Shown here: positions 9,306-19,099 of the stretch, piece after piece
How positions within the stretch are numbered: the first letter of the stretch is position 1
How the letters are laid out: the number at the start of each line of letters is the position of its first letter
Assembly (NCBI GenBank): GCA_026387895.1
Contig: JAPLKT010000121.1
Span: 1 to 64,000, forward strand
Direction: 5' to 3'
DNA: 64,000 nt
Origin: Gemmatimonadota bacterium
GTDB lineage: Bacteria; Gemmatimonadota; Gemmatimonadetes; Gemmatimonadales; Gemmatimonadaceae
Program-made: the position numbers and the translations under genes
Notes under the pieces: model-generated
Databases searched by the model: none
Told to the model about the DNA's origin: nothing
What the model saw: the letters and a program-made list of their open reading frames with translations, nothing else

Positions 9306-10261
9306 GAATACCAATTGGCGTCCTCGGCGCAAGTGGGTACGCCGGACGAGAGCTCTGTGCCCTCGTTCGGAAACACCCCAATCTCCGCTTGGCCTTTGCC
9401 ACAGCCAATGAACAGGCGGGGCGCACGGTCGAGCTTCCTGGCGGCGGCGAGGTCACCTTTGTCGCAACGGAGCAGGCGCCGCTGGCTGATGCGCAGCTGA
9501 TCTTTAGCTCGCTGCCGCATGGGGCCTCCAAGGCGTGGGTCGAGAAAGCGCGCGCCGCGGGTGCCAAGGTGGTCGACCTCTCGCACGACCTGCGCATCGG
9601 CAACGGTGTGGACGGCGTTGTCTACGGCTTGACCGAGCTCTACCGCGATCAAATTCGTGGCGCCGATGTTGTCGCGAATCCGGGGTGCTATCCGACCTCG
9701 ATTTCTCTCGCGCTCCTTCCGCTGATTGAGCAGGGGCTGATCGCGCACAACGCGACCATCATTGCCAACTCCGCCAGCGGTGTCACGGGAGCGGGCTTCA
9801 CGGCGCGCACTGATCTGCTCTTTGGCGAGATCACCGAGAACTATCGCGCCTACGGCACCGGCAACACGCACCGTCATCTCAACGAGATGCGCGCGCTGCT
9901 CAGCACGTTGAAGTCCGACGCCGAGTTGGTGTTTACGCCGCATTTGCTGCCGATCGCACGCGGGATTTTGTCGAGCATCACGGTGCCGCTCCGCGGGAAC
10001 CTGGACGACGCGATGGCGCCGTTTCGTTCGCGCTACGGCACCGAGCCGTTCATTGAACTTGCGAGCGCGCCGCCGGAGTTGCGGCATGTCACGGGGCGCA
10101 ACACGGTGCGGATTTTCGCGCAGCCGTTGGCGCATCTCAAGCAGCCGACGCTCCTCGTTCTCTCGGCGATCGACAACCTCGTGAAGGGGGCCGCTGGCCA
10201 GGCGTTGCAGAATGCCAACCTGATGCTTGGCCTCGAAGAAACGGCGGGACTCCCGGTATGA
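9299..10261 (+). CDS. argC: N-acetyl-gamma-glutamyl-phosphate reductase
   Basis: IGVLGASGYAGREL, VVANPGCYPTS active-site Cys, SGVTGAGF; alternative ATG at 9287. Confidence 0.93.
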   Translation: MHRIPIGVLGASGYAGRELCALVRKHPNLRLAFATANEQAGRTVELPGGGEVTFVATEQAPLADAQLIFSSLPHGASKAWVEKARAAGAKVVDLSHDLRIGNGVDGVVYGLTELYRDQIRGADVVANPGCYPTSISLALLPLIEQGLIAHNATIIANSASGVTGAGFTARTDLLFGEITENYRAYGTGNTHRHLNEMRALLSTLKSDAELVFTPHLLPIARGILSSITVPLRGNLDDAMAPFRSRYGTEPFIELASAPPELRHVTGRNTVRIFAQPLAHLKQPTLLVLSAIDNLVKGAAGQALQNANLMLGLEETAGLPV

Positions 10262-11034
10262 AGCGGGTGGTAAAGATTGGTGGGCGTGCGCAGGGCGACT
10301 CGCGTCTCCCCGCGGCACTTGCTGCCGCACTTGCTGCAGCTGCCACGCCGCCGACCGGCGGGTTTCTGTGCGTTGTGCACGGCGGCGGCGACGAAGTCAC
10401 CAATCTCCAGCAGCGGCTTGGGCTGCATTCGGCGTTCATTGGCGGGCGTCGGGTGACGAGCGTCGAGGATTTGGAAATTGTGCGGATGGTGTTGTCGGGC
10501 GCTTCGAACAAACGAATTGTGGCGCAGTTGATTTCGCAGGGCGTGAACGCGGTGGGCATCTCGGGTGAAGATGCGTCGTTGTTTACGGCGCGGATCACGG
10601 ATCCAGCGATGGGGCGAGTGGGTGGACACGTCACGGTCAACGCAGCCCTCATTCAGCACTTGGTGCAGGGCGGGTTCGTGCCGGTGATTTCTCCGCTCGC
10701 GCGTGATGCGGAAGATCGCGCGGGCGCAGGACTCAATGTGAATGGCGACGATGCCGCCGCTGCGCTCGCTGCCGCGCTTGCCGCCGACGAGTTGGTACTC
10801 GTGGCTGATGTGCCAGGCGTGCTCGAAGCGGGAGCCGTTATCCCAACGATTGACGAATCAATGGCGCAGCGCTTGATCAGCAGTGGTGTGGCCGCCGGTG
10901 GAATGGCCGCCAAGCTCGACGCCGCACTCACCGCACTGCGCGGTGGTACAAAAGTGGTGCGTATTTCAGGACTCGACGGTATTAGTGACAGCAGCGCGGG
11001 GACGCGCATCGTGCTTTCCTCCCCTCAGGCGTAA
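10258..11034 (+). CDS. argB: Acetylglutamate kinase family
   Basis: VVKIGGRAQ, VVHGGGDEV, LVADVPGVL; ATGA overlap with argC. Confidence 0.88.
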   Translation: MKRVVKIGGRAQGDSRLPAALAAALAAAATPPTGGFLCVVHGGGDEVTNLQQRLGLHSAFIGGRRVTSVEDLEIVRMVLSGASNKRIVAQLISQGVNAVGISGEDASLFTARITDPAMGRVGGHVTVNAALIQHLVQGGFVPVISPLARDAEDRAGAGLNVNGDDAAAALAAALAADELVLVADVPGVLEAGAVIPTIDESMAQRLISSGVAAGGMAAKLDAALTALRGGTKVVRISGLDGISDSSAGTRIVLSSPQA

Positions 11035-11042
11035 GAGACATC

Positions 11043-12230
11043 ATGGCGACGCACACGACTTCCACCCCACAGACCGACTCGCTGCTCGGCGTCTACAAAA
11101 AGCCGCCCATGGAGTTTGTGCGCGGCGCTGGCGTGCACCTGTATGACGCCGATGGCAAGAGCTATCTCGACTTTGTCGCCGGTATCGCGGTGAATGCACT
11201 CGGCTACGGCGATGCCGGCGTAGACGCCACGATGCGCGAGGCGATGGCGACCGGGATTCTGCACACGTCGAACTTGTATCGCACGTCGCCGGGCGAGCAG
11301 CTGGCCGACAAGCTCGTGGCACACACCTTCGCTGATCGCGTATTCTTTTCGAACTCTGGCGCAGAGGCAAACGAAGGGGCGTTTAAAATTGCGCGTCGCT
11401 GGGGTCGGTCGGTTGGTGGGACTGCCAAGCATGAGATCGTGTCGTTGCGCGGTGCCTTCCATGGTCGCTTGATGGGCACGCTCGCGGCGACGGATCGCCC
11501 GTCGTATCGCGCCCCCTTCCGGCCGCTCGCCGGTGGTATTTCCATTATGGAACGCGATCTCGACGAGCTCGCGGTCAACCTCCATTCAGAGACGGTGGCG
11601 GCGGTGATCGCTGAGCCGATCCAGGGTGAGGGCGGTGTGCGCGTGCTCGACACGGCATTCTTGCAGGGACTCCGCGCGCTCACGCAGGAGCGGAACATCG
11701 CGTTGATTCTCGACGAGATTCAGTGCGGCTACGGGCGCACGGGCACGTTTATGGCGCATGAGCATTGGGGCATCACGCCGGACATTCTCACCGTCGCAAA
11801 GCCGATGGCCGCTGGATTGCCGATGGGCGCGGTTCTCACCACCAAGGCAATCGCCGAGCCAATGCAGCCTGGCGATCACGGCACCACGTTCGGTGGCGGG
11901 CCTTTTGTGGCGGCGGTGGGCAATCACGTGTTTGATCGCTTGTCCGACCCAGCACTGCTCGCGCATGTGACGGAGCAGGGGAAGTTTATTGGCGCCACGT
12001 TGCAGGTAATCGCGCAGAAATCGGCGAAGATTCGTGCGGTACGTGGAATGGGATTCATGTGGGGGATCGATGTTGTGGACCCCGCCAAGGACATCATCGG
12101 GCGTTGCATGGAAGCGGGACTGCTGGTGTGTTCCGCAGGGGAGCACACGCTTCGCTTACTTCCGCCGCTCGTGATGTCGCGTGACGAGCTTGCGCGCGGT
12201 CTCCAGCTGCTGGAGTTAGCGATCGGCTGA
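11043..12230 (+). CDS. argD: Acetylornithine aminotransferase
   Basis: FSNSGAEANEGAFKIAR, ILDEIQCGYGRTGTF, TVAKPMAAGLPMGAV PLP-Lys region. Confidence 0.94.
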   Translation: MATHTTSTPQTDSLLGVYKKPPMEFVRGAGVHLYDADGKSYLDFVAGIAVNALGYGDAGVDATMREAMATGILHTSNLYRTSPGEQLADKLVAHTFADRVFFSNSGAEANEGAFKIARRWGRSVGGTAKHEIVSLRGAFHGRLMGTLAATDRPSYRAPFRPLAGGISIMERDLDELAVNLHSETVAAVIAEPIQGEGGVRVLDTAFLQGLRALTQERNIALILDEIQCGYGRTGTFMAHEHWGITPDILTVAKPMAAGLPMGAVLTTKAIAEPMQPGDHGTTFGGGPFVAAVGNHVFDRLSDPALLAHVTEQGKFIGATLQVIAQKSAKIRAVRGMGFMWGIDVVDPAKDIIGRCMEAGLLVCSAGEHTLRLLPPLVMSRDELARGLQLLELAIG

Positions 12231-12262
12231 TCGCGACACCAGAACCGGGACTACCGATGCAA

Positions 12263-12299
12263 CGAGGGGGAGCGCCGACTGTGTCGGCGCTCCCCCTCG
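12263..12299. terminator. Bidirectional hairpin terminator between convergent genes
   Basis: CGAGGGGGAGCGCCGAC-TGT-GTCGGCGCTCCCCCTCG, 17-bp perfect arms; no T-tract. Confidence 0.75.
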
Positions 12300-12314
12300 C
12301 GACTTCCGGACTGA

Positions 12315-13409
12315 CTAGTTGCCGGGCTTCTGGCAGCCGTAGCGGAATTCTTTCTCGGCTGCCTTCGGATTCGCGGCGATCTTCCAGAATTCCGCGTTCC
12401 ACTTGAGCATCGACTTGCTCTTATCGGGGGCGAGCGAGGGGACCTTGGAGAGCCACCCGTCGATGACGTCCTTCTTCGCGAGGAACGCATCGAGTGTCGG
12501 CTTGAGCTGCGCGGCGTTGAGGCAGGGGCCGCGGTAGAGGCGATCCGTGACGTTGCGAATCTTGAGGCGGGAGTCTGGCGCCGAGTAGCGCGTGTTGACC
12601 GCGCCCGACCAATCGAAGTCATAGGCGACGGGATCGAGCTTTGCCGTCGCGGAATCCCGCAGCATCACAATGTTGTGCAGGGCGGAGAGCGACCAGTCGG
12701 TGTTGCCGATGAAGTACTCCCACACACTGACGCGGGCGAGTGCCGCAGCGTCCACATCGTCGAACAGGGCGCCCTGTGTGGTGTCCGGCTTCATGTTGAG
12801 GTGCTGACCCACATCGCTGATGTCTTCGACGAAGAAGGCCCAGCTGGTGATGGGCTTTTCTTTGCCAAGGGAATCCTTGTAGGTGATGCGCGCGAGACGG
12901 ACGCGGAAGCTCTCTTTCGAAAGTTCGTTGTACATCTTGTAGAGCGCGTACTCCTGAAGGATGTACTGCTCATAGTCGCTGTTCCCTGGGCGGCAGTTCG
13001 TGGTGATTTTCACCTTTGCGAGCCCGTTGAAGATCGACTCTTTTGCGTCTTTCCCCTTCCAGTTGAGCCAGAGTGGCGGGAACTCACAGTTGCGCGCTTG
13101 GCGACGGAAGTGCCCGCGCGCGCGGAGGGTGACGGGGAAGCTGACCTGCTTGCCGCCGGCACCCGCGTAGCTGAGCATCCCGTTGTGCTTATTCAGCGCC
13201 AAGCTGTCGCGCTGGCGGATAAGGGCCGTCAACTCGGTGGTGATAGTGATGTTCACCACGGAATCGCCCTTGAAGAGCTTCTCCTGGGCATCCGCACGCG
13301 TGGCGGCGGCGAGGGACGCTATCGCGCACAAGGCAAAAAACGCGCGCGTGATGCCGGTGATGCTGGTGATGCCGGTGATGCTGCTGAATAGGGTGCGGGT
13401 TCTGGTCAT
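12315..13409 (-). CDS. Secreted protein of unknown function
   Basis: Long ORF with signal peptide and GGAG ribosome-binding site; conserved-looking LRARGHFRRQARNCEFPPLWLNW and AYDFDWSGAVNTRYS. Confidence 0.65.
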   Translation of the reverse strand: MTRTRTLFSSITGITSITGITRAFFALCAIASLAAATRADAQEKLFKGDSVVNITITTELTALIRQRDSLALNKHNGMLSYAGAGGKQVSFPVTLRARGHFRRQARNCEFPPLWLNWKGKDAKESIFNGLAKVKITTNCRPGNSDYEQYILQEYALYKMYNELSKESFRVRLARITYKDSLGKEKPITSWAFFVEDISDVGQHLNMKPDTTQGALFDDVDAAALARVSVWEYFIGNTDWSLSALHNIVMLRDSATAKLDPVAYDFDWSGAVNTRYSAPDSRLKIRNVTDRLYRGPCLNAAQLKPTLDAFLAKKDVIDGWLSKVPSLAPDKSKSMLKWNAEFWKIAANPKAAEKEFRYGCQKPGN

Positions 13410-13718
13410 TTCAGCTCCAAGCGTACAAAGTGTGGACCGGTAACGTGCAGAGGGCAGTTGAGATGGTCTCGAGGATTCTGAATCATGCGAAAGCCTGTCG
13501 CAAAGTTGTACGTCGGGAAGTTAGACGGCAACCGGCGAGGGGGCTATGCCACCAGGGCCGGGGAGCGAAGGGGCGGTTGTCCGGGGACTCGGCTCGTGGA
13601 TCAGAACGAGTTCCCCACTGGCGCACCTCGCGACCGCGGGGCATCCTACTAGCTACTAAATGACTGTACGCCGACTCCGTCGCGGGGCGGCTCCTTCGTA
13701 CTGCCTCAGGATTGGTGC

Positions 13719-15314
13719 ATGTTTCGTCGTGCAATTGCGGCCGCTGTGCTGTCGACTGTTCTGGTCTCTCCGATTACCGCGCAGCAGGCGGCGGCGCCTA
13801 ATCCCGCTGCGCGCCCTACGCTGGTCGTTTTTATCACGATTGACCAGATGCGGGCCGACTATTTCGATCGCTTCAAGTCGCAGCTCACGGGCGGACTCAA
13901 GCGCCTGCACGACGAGGGGGCGTTCTTCCCGCAGGGCTTTCAAGACCACGCCATCACGGAGACGGCGCCGGGTCACGCGGCCACGATGTCGGGACGATTC
14001 CCCGTGCATACGGGAATTGTGATGAACACCAAAGGCGTGAACACGCCGACGGCGCCGCTGATCAAAGCACCGGAGCTTGGCGCGTCCCCGTTCCGCTTCC
14101 AAGGCACGACACTGACCGACTGGCTGCGCGCGGTGAACCCGCAAACGCGTGTCCTGTCGGTGTCACGCAAGGATCGCAGCGCGATTCTGCCGATTGGTCG
14201 GAGCAAGAGCCCCGTATACTGGTGGTCAGGGAATGGGACCTTCACCACGAGCACATACTACGCGGACTCGCTCCCGTCGTGGGTAAATGCGTTCAATGCA
14301 CGAAAGATCGCGCAGTCGTACGCGGGGAAGACGTGGAATCTCTTGCTTCCCGCGAGCGCATATCCTGAACCAGATAGCGTGAGCATCGAGAGTCTTGGGA
14401 TTGATTACGCCTTCCCACACGAGATGCACAACGATGCGAGTTACGCCGCCCAAAACATAGCGGGGTTTCCGTGGATGGATGACCTCACGCTCGCGTTTGC
14501 GCTCGACGGCCTCTCAAAGCTGCAACTCGGCGCCACGCCGGATCGCACGGACATCCTGGCAATTTCGTTGTCGACCACCGATGCGATTGGGCATCGGTTC
14601 GGCCCCGACTCGCGCGAACTGCACGATCAGATTCTCCGCCTTGATCGCGCGCTGGGGGTGTTTCTCGATTCACTGTTCACGTTGCGCGGCGAGAAGAATG
14701 TCCTCATCGCGTTGACGGCCGATCACGGCGTGACCCCGTTCCCAATGCTCCGGTCGAAGATCTATCCGAATCAGGATGCCAAGCGCGTGTCGATCGAAAA
14801 CGCAATGCTCGCGTTGCGGACGCGACTCGGCGACGCCGGAGTCGACGCATCAGCGGTGGATTTCGAGGACGGCGTCCTCTCGGTGGTCAAGCCTGAGGCG
14901 TTTACCAACGCAGGGGTGAACGCCGAGCAGACGCTGACCAGCTTTGCACGCGACATCTCGCAGGTGCAAGGGATCCTGCGCGCGGATCTGCTCAGCACCC
15001 TCGCCAAGGCAGACACCGTCCACGACACCCTCGCGCGTCGTTGGCTGCACATGTTCTCTCCCGCGGGACCAATGCGCGTGGTTATTACCCTCACGCCATA
15101 CAGCTATTGGTACGCCACGAACTACGCGACGCACGCGTCTCCGCACGACAGTGATGCGAACGTCCCCATCCTGTTTTGGGGCGCCGGGATTAAGCCGGGG
15201 ATGCATCCTGAATCTGTACGCGTGGTCGACATGGCGCCGACGCTCGCCGCGCTGCTCAAAGTCACTCCGCTCGAGAAACTCGATGGTGTTGTGCTGCGCC
15301 AGGTGATTCGGTAG
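13719..15314 (+). CDS. Alkaline phosphatase family / nucleotide pyrophosphatase-like phosphodiesterase
   Basis: FITIDQMRADYFDRF, TAPGHAATMSGRFPVHTGI, LTADHGVTPFP, SPHDSDANVPILFWGAGIKPG. Confidence 0.9.
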   Translation: MFRRAIAAAVLSTVLVSPITAQQAAAPNPAARPTLVVFITIDQMRADYFDRFKSQLTGGLKRLHDEGAFFPQGFQDHAITETAPGHAATMSGRFPVHTGIVMNTKGVNTPTAPLIKAPELGASPFRFQGTTLTDWLRAVNPQTRVLSVSRKDRSAILPIGRSKSPVYWWSGNGTFTTSTYYADSLPSWVNAFNARKIAQSYAGKTWNLLLPASAYPEPDSVSIESLGIDYAFPHEMHNDASYAAQNIAGFPWMDDLTLAFALDGLSKLQLGATPDRTDILAISLSTTDAIGHRFGPDSRELHDQILRLDRALGVFLDSLFTLRGEKNVLIALTADHGVTPFPMLRSKIYPNQDAKRVSIENAMLALRTRLGDAGVDASAVDFEDGVLSVVKPEAFTNAGVNAEQTLTSFARDISQVQGILRADLLSTLAKADTVHDTLARRWLHMFSPAGPMRVVITLTPYSYWYATNYATHASPHDSDANVPILFWGAGIKPGMHPESVRVVDMAPTLAALLKVTPLEKLDGVVLRQVIR

Positions 15315-15317
15315 CCG

Positions 15318-15944
15318 GTGAAGCGAACCACGCCCGCGGCGGTTGCGGTCTCACCCCTGACCCAAGCCTTCGATGCGATGCGCTTTGGTTCGGCGCGGAC
15401 GCTCGATTTGCGCACCTCGATGCCGACCGCGGAGCAGGCCGTGCAGCGACTCGATCCGTGGATGCGGCAGAAGCAGGTGGAGAAGGCTGGCGATGTGCTG
15501 GTGATCACTGGACGAGGCAATGGGAGTCCGGGCGGGGTGGCCGTGGTGCGTGTTGCCGTGCGCAAAGCACTCACGCAACTCAAACGGAAACGGGTTGTGG
15601 CTGACGTGCAGGAACACACGCCCGGATCGTATGTTGTAACACTCGAACAGACGGCCGCACTGTTCGAAGCGGGGAAGCGCACACGCGATTCCGAATGCGC
15701 ACCATCTGTGCGGCTAACCGAAGTGCGCGGACTCGAACTTCAGACCGTGACCTTGCTCCGTACACTTTCCGCGCGCGCGCTCGACGCCTTGGGTGCGCCT
15801 CGTTCGGAGCGCTTTATGACGGATGAGTTCCAACGCCAGTTCTCGGTGCTCTCGGCGGCAATCCCCGCCGACGCGCCGGATCGTGAAGTTCGACTCCGCG
15901 AGATAATTGCGGCCGCATTGGAAGCCTACGACGACGCTGAGTGA
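15318..15944 (+). CDS. Smr-domain-like protein
   Basis: LDLRTSMPTAEQAVQRLD...VLVITGRGNGSPGGVAVVRVAVRKAL resembles the Smr/MutS2 C-terminal fold; GTG start 3 bp after the previous stop. Confidence 0.6.
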   Translation: MKRTTPAAVAVSPLTQAFDAMRFGSARTLDLRTSMPTAEQAVQRLDPWMRQKQVEKAGDVLVITGRGNGSPGGVAVVRVAVRKALTQLKRKRVVADVQEHTPGSYVVTLEQTAALFEAGKRTRDSECAPSVRLTEVRGLELQTVTLLRTLSARALDALGAPRSERFMTDEFQRQFSVLSAAIPADAPDREVRLREIIAAALEAYDDAE

Positions 15945-16915
15945 CTCCACCACTCGCTTCGGTGCATCGCGCCGAGGCGAGCTCCCCCGACACCTCGACG
16001 CCCGTGACGAAAGCACCTCCACTGATGGAGCAGCGCCGCCTCGGGCGATCCGGAAGAACCGCGTCGATTGTGACGCTCGGCACTTCACGGCTCGCCGCCC
16101 TCGGACAGCAGGACGCGATCACACTCATTCGTGAGGCCATCGATCACGGCGTCAATGTGATCGAGACCGGATGGGCCTATGGTGATGGGAAGGTGGAGCG
16201 GTGGCTCGGCCTCGCGCTTAAGGATGGGTATCGTGACAAAGTGATGCTGGTGTGGCAGTGCGGTGCGTACCGTCGTGACTACAAGACCGCCATGCAGCAG
16301 TTCGATGAATCGTTGCGGCGCGTGGGCACGGACCGCTTCGATATCTGGTCGTTTGGTGAAATGATTTACGACAATGACCCTGACTGGCTCGACGATCATG
16401 GCGGCCTCGACGCCGCGCAGGAAGCGCGCGATCAGCGACGGATCAGCGGCATTGGGTTCAGTGGGCATAAGTCTCCGCATATCCATCTCAAGTTGTTGCA
16501 ACGCGGCTTCGCGTGGGATGTGGTGCAGATGCCGCTGAATCCACTCGACGCGACCTACCGCTCGTTTGAGAAGCAAGTGCTGCCGGAGGCCGTCAGGCGC
16601 GGCATCGCGGTTATCTCGACGAAGCCGATTGCCGGGGGCGCGATTGCGCACGCCAAAATTGTGAAGCCCGATGAGGCGCTGCGGTACTGTTTCTCGCTCC
16701 CGGTGAGCTCTGTTCAGTGTGCCGCAGACGACCGTGCGACGCTCAAGAAGAACCTCAAACTGGCGGCGACGTACAAGCCGTATCACGCTGGGGAGATGGA
16801 TCTGCTGCGCCAAAAGAGCAAGCCGATCGCTGGTGATGGTCGGTTTGAGCGCTATAAAAGCACCCAAGAGTTCGACAGTCCGTTAGGGCAGGCGGCACAC
16901 GGATTTCTCAAGTGA
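15941..16915 (+). CDS. Aldo/keto reductase
   Basis: MEQRRLGRSGRTASIVTLGTSRL, AIDHGVNVIETGWAYGDGKVERWLG; alternative ATG at about 16025. Confidence 0.85.
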   Translation: MTPPLASVHRAEASSPDTSTPVTKAPPLMEQRRLGRSGRTASIVTLGTSRLAALGQQDAITLIREAIDHGVNVIETGWAYGDGKVERWLGLALKDGYRDKVMLVWQCGAYRRDYKTAMQQFDESLRRVGTDRFDIWSFGEMIYDNDPDWLDDHGGLDAAQEARDQRRISGIGFSGHKSPHIHLKLLQRGFAWDVVQMPLNPLDATYRSFEKQVLPEAVRRGIAVISTKPIAGGAIAHAKIVKPDEALRYCFSLPVSSVQCAADDRATLKKNLKLAATYKPYHAGEMDLLRQKSKPIAGDGRFERYKSTQEFDSPLGQAAHGFLK

Positions 16916-16977
16916 TGGCTCGCGCTTTCGTCGCGTGGCCCGTCGATCGTGAATGTTTCTCACACCATCCGGTCTTT

Positions 16978-19086
16978 ATGATGCGTCGCTTCGCTCTCCT
17001 TCTCGCCTTCATCGGCGCTCCGCTCACCATGCCGCTCGTCGCGCAGAGTGTAGTCGGGTACACGCCCGCCAACGCCGACCGGCAGAAGGCGGCCGAACAG
17101 GCCGCCATCGCTCGGCCGGATCCGTCGCGCGCCTCGGTGATGTCCAAGGCACTGTCGGACGGCCCACACGTCGCCGGAACTGCTGGACAGGCGCGCACCC
17201 GCGACTATGTGATCGCGCAGATGAAGGCGATGGGCATCGAAACAGATGTCAAGCAGTATGACATCTGGATGCCGCACCCAACTTCTGTGCAAGTGTGGCG
17301 CATGGGCAAAACGCCCAAGGCGCTGAATCTCAAGGAAGGGCCGGTCGCGTCGGATCCAACGTCGAGCAAATATCCGGAGACGCTCCCTATCAATGGGTAC
17401 AGTGGTTCCGGTGATGTAACGGCTGAGATCATCTATGTGAACTATGGCCTCATTGAGGACTACGCGACCCTCGATTCCCTCGGCATTAGCGTCACGGGAA
17501 AGATTGTGATGGCACGCTATGGTCGCAGCTACCGCGGTATCAAAGCGCGCGAAGCGGAGAAGCATGGAGCCAAGGCGCTGCTGATCTATTCTGATCCGCA
17601 GGATGACGGCTATGGGGTTGGCGATGTGTACCCCGAGGGGGCATATCGTCCGTCGCATGGCATCCAGCGCGGCAGCGTGATGAATGGCGACGGCGATCCG
17701 AGCACCCCAGGCTATGCAAGCGTGAAGGGCGCACCGCGTCTGGCGCTCGACAAAATGGATGTGCCGCATATCCCGGTCGTTCCGATTTCGTATGGCAATG
17801 CGGGAGAACTCCTGCGCGACGTGCGCGGTGGCGTGCTACCGCGCGGCTGGCAGGGCGGCCTTCCGTTCCGCTATCACGTGGGCCCCGGATCGGTGACCGC
17901 GCGTGTGAAAGTCGTGACCGACACCGCGACCAAAGCCATCAAGCCGATCTGGGATACCTTTGGGACGATCCGAGGCACCGAACTGCCCGACGAGCTTGTG
18001 ATTGTCGGTGGGCATCGTGATGCGTGGGGCCCTGGCGCCGCAGACAACGTTAGCGGAACGGTGAGCATCCTTGAGGCGGCGCGTGCGGTCGCCGAACAGG
18101 TGAAGGCGGGGTGGAAGCCGAAGCGCACGTTGGTGTTTGCGACGTGGGACGCGGAGGAGTGGGGAGTGATTGGTTCCACGGAGTACGTGGAGGACGATAC
18201 CCTGCGGCTCGCCAAAGGCGCCGTGGCGTATTTCAATCAGGACGTATCGGCGCAGGGCGGATCGTTTGGTGGCGGCGGATCGCCGTCGTTGCGCCCACTG
18301 CTCCGCGATGTGGCGCGCACGGTGCCGTATCCCGGCAAGCCCGGAACGAGCGTCTACGCGATGTGGCGCACAATGTCGCACACGCCGGATGGACAAGAGC
18401 CCTCGATGGGCGATCCAGGTGGCGGATCCGACTTCGCCCCCTTCTACAACCACCTCGGCATTCCGATTGCGGAGTGGGGATTTGGTGGCGGTGGCGGCGT
18501 GTACCACTCGCTATATGACTCGTACGCGTGGATGTCGACGTTCGGCGACCCGGGCTTCAACTTCCACGCCACGTCGGCGCGTATGGCAGCGGCACTGATG
18601 ATGCGTATGGCCAACGCCGACGTGCTCCCGTACGACTATGTGGAGTTCGCGCGCACGATGCAGACGTATGTTCCCGCTGTACAGATGGCCCTTGGGGCCG
18701 CCGGCTGGAAAACACTCAGCGCGTCGCCGATTGCCGAGGCGGTGGGTCGCATGGAGCAGGCCGCATTGGCCTACAATACCGCACGCGATAACGCACTCGC
18801 GGCGGGGCTGAGTGCCACCGCGGCAAAAAACACGAACGATGCGTTGCTCAAGGTTGAGCGCGCGTTGACGCGCCCTGAAGGACTCAAGACGCGCCCGTGG
18901 TTCCGTAACCTTATTTACGTGGCCGATGAGAACAACGGCTACGCGAACATGGTATTCCCCTCGGTAAACGAAGCCATCCGCTCTGGCGATCAAGCGCTGA
19001 CGCAGCGCGAGATTCTTGATCTCGCTAAGCGTTTCGATGCCGCGACCGCTGCGGTCGACGCGGCACGTTCCGCGCTCAAGCCGTAG
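16978..19086 (+). CDS. M28-family peptidase (glutamate carboxypeptidase II-like)
   Basis: PA-domain region, GGHRDAWGPGAADNVSGT and WDAEEWGVIGSTEYVE metal-ligand motifs; signal peptide from 16978. Confidence 0.93.
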   Translation: MMRRFALLLAFIGAPLTMPLVAQSVVGYTPANADRQKAAEQAAIARPDPSRASVMSKALSDGPHVAGTAGQARTRDYVIAQMKAMGIETDVKQYDIWMPHPTSVQVWRMGKTPKALNLKEGPVASDPTSSKYPETLPINGYSGSGDVTAEIIYVNYGLIEDYATLDSLGISVTGKIVMARYGRSYRGIKAREAEKHGAKALLIYSDPQDDGYGVGDVYPEGAYRPSHGIQRGSVMNGDGDPSTPGYASVKGAPRLALDKMDVPHIPVVPISYGNAGELLRDVRGGVLPRGWQGGLPFRYHVGPGSVTARVKVVTDTATKAIKPIWDTFGTIRGTELPDELVIVGGHRDAWGPGAADNVSGTVSILEAARAVAEQVKAGWKPKRTLVFATWDAEEWGVIGSTEYVEDDTLRLAKGAVAYFNQDVSAQGGSFGGGGSPSLRPLLRDVARTVPYPGKPGTSVYAMWRTMSHTPDGQEPSMGDPGGGSDFAPFYNHLGIPIAEWGFGGGGGVYHSLYDSYAWMSTFGDPGFNFHATSARMAAALMMRMANADVLPYDYVEFARTMQTYVPAVQMALGAAGWKTLSASPIAEAVGRMEQAALAYNTARDNALAAGLSATAAKNTNDALLKVERALTRPEGLKTRPWFRNLIYVADENNGYANMVFPSVNEAIRSGDQALTQREILDLAKRFDAATAAVDAARSALKP

Positions 19087-19099
19087 TGCGGTCGACGCG

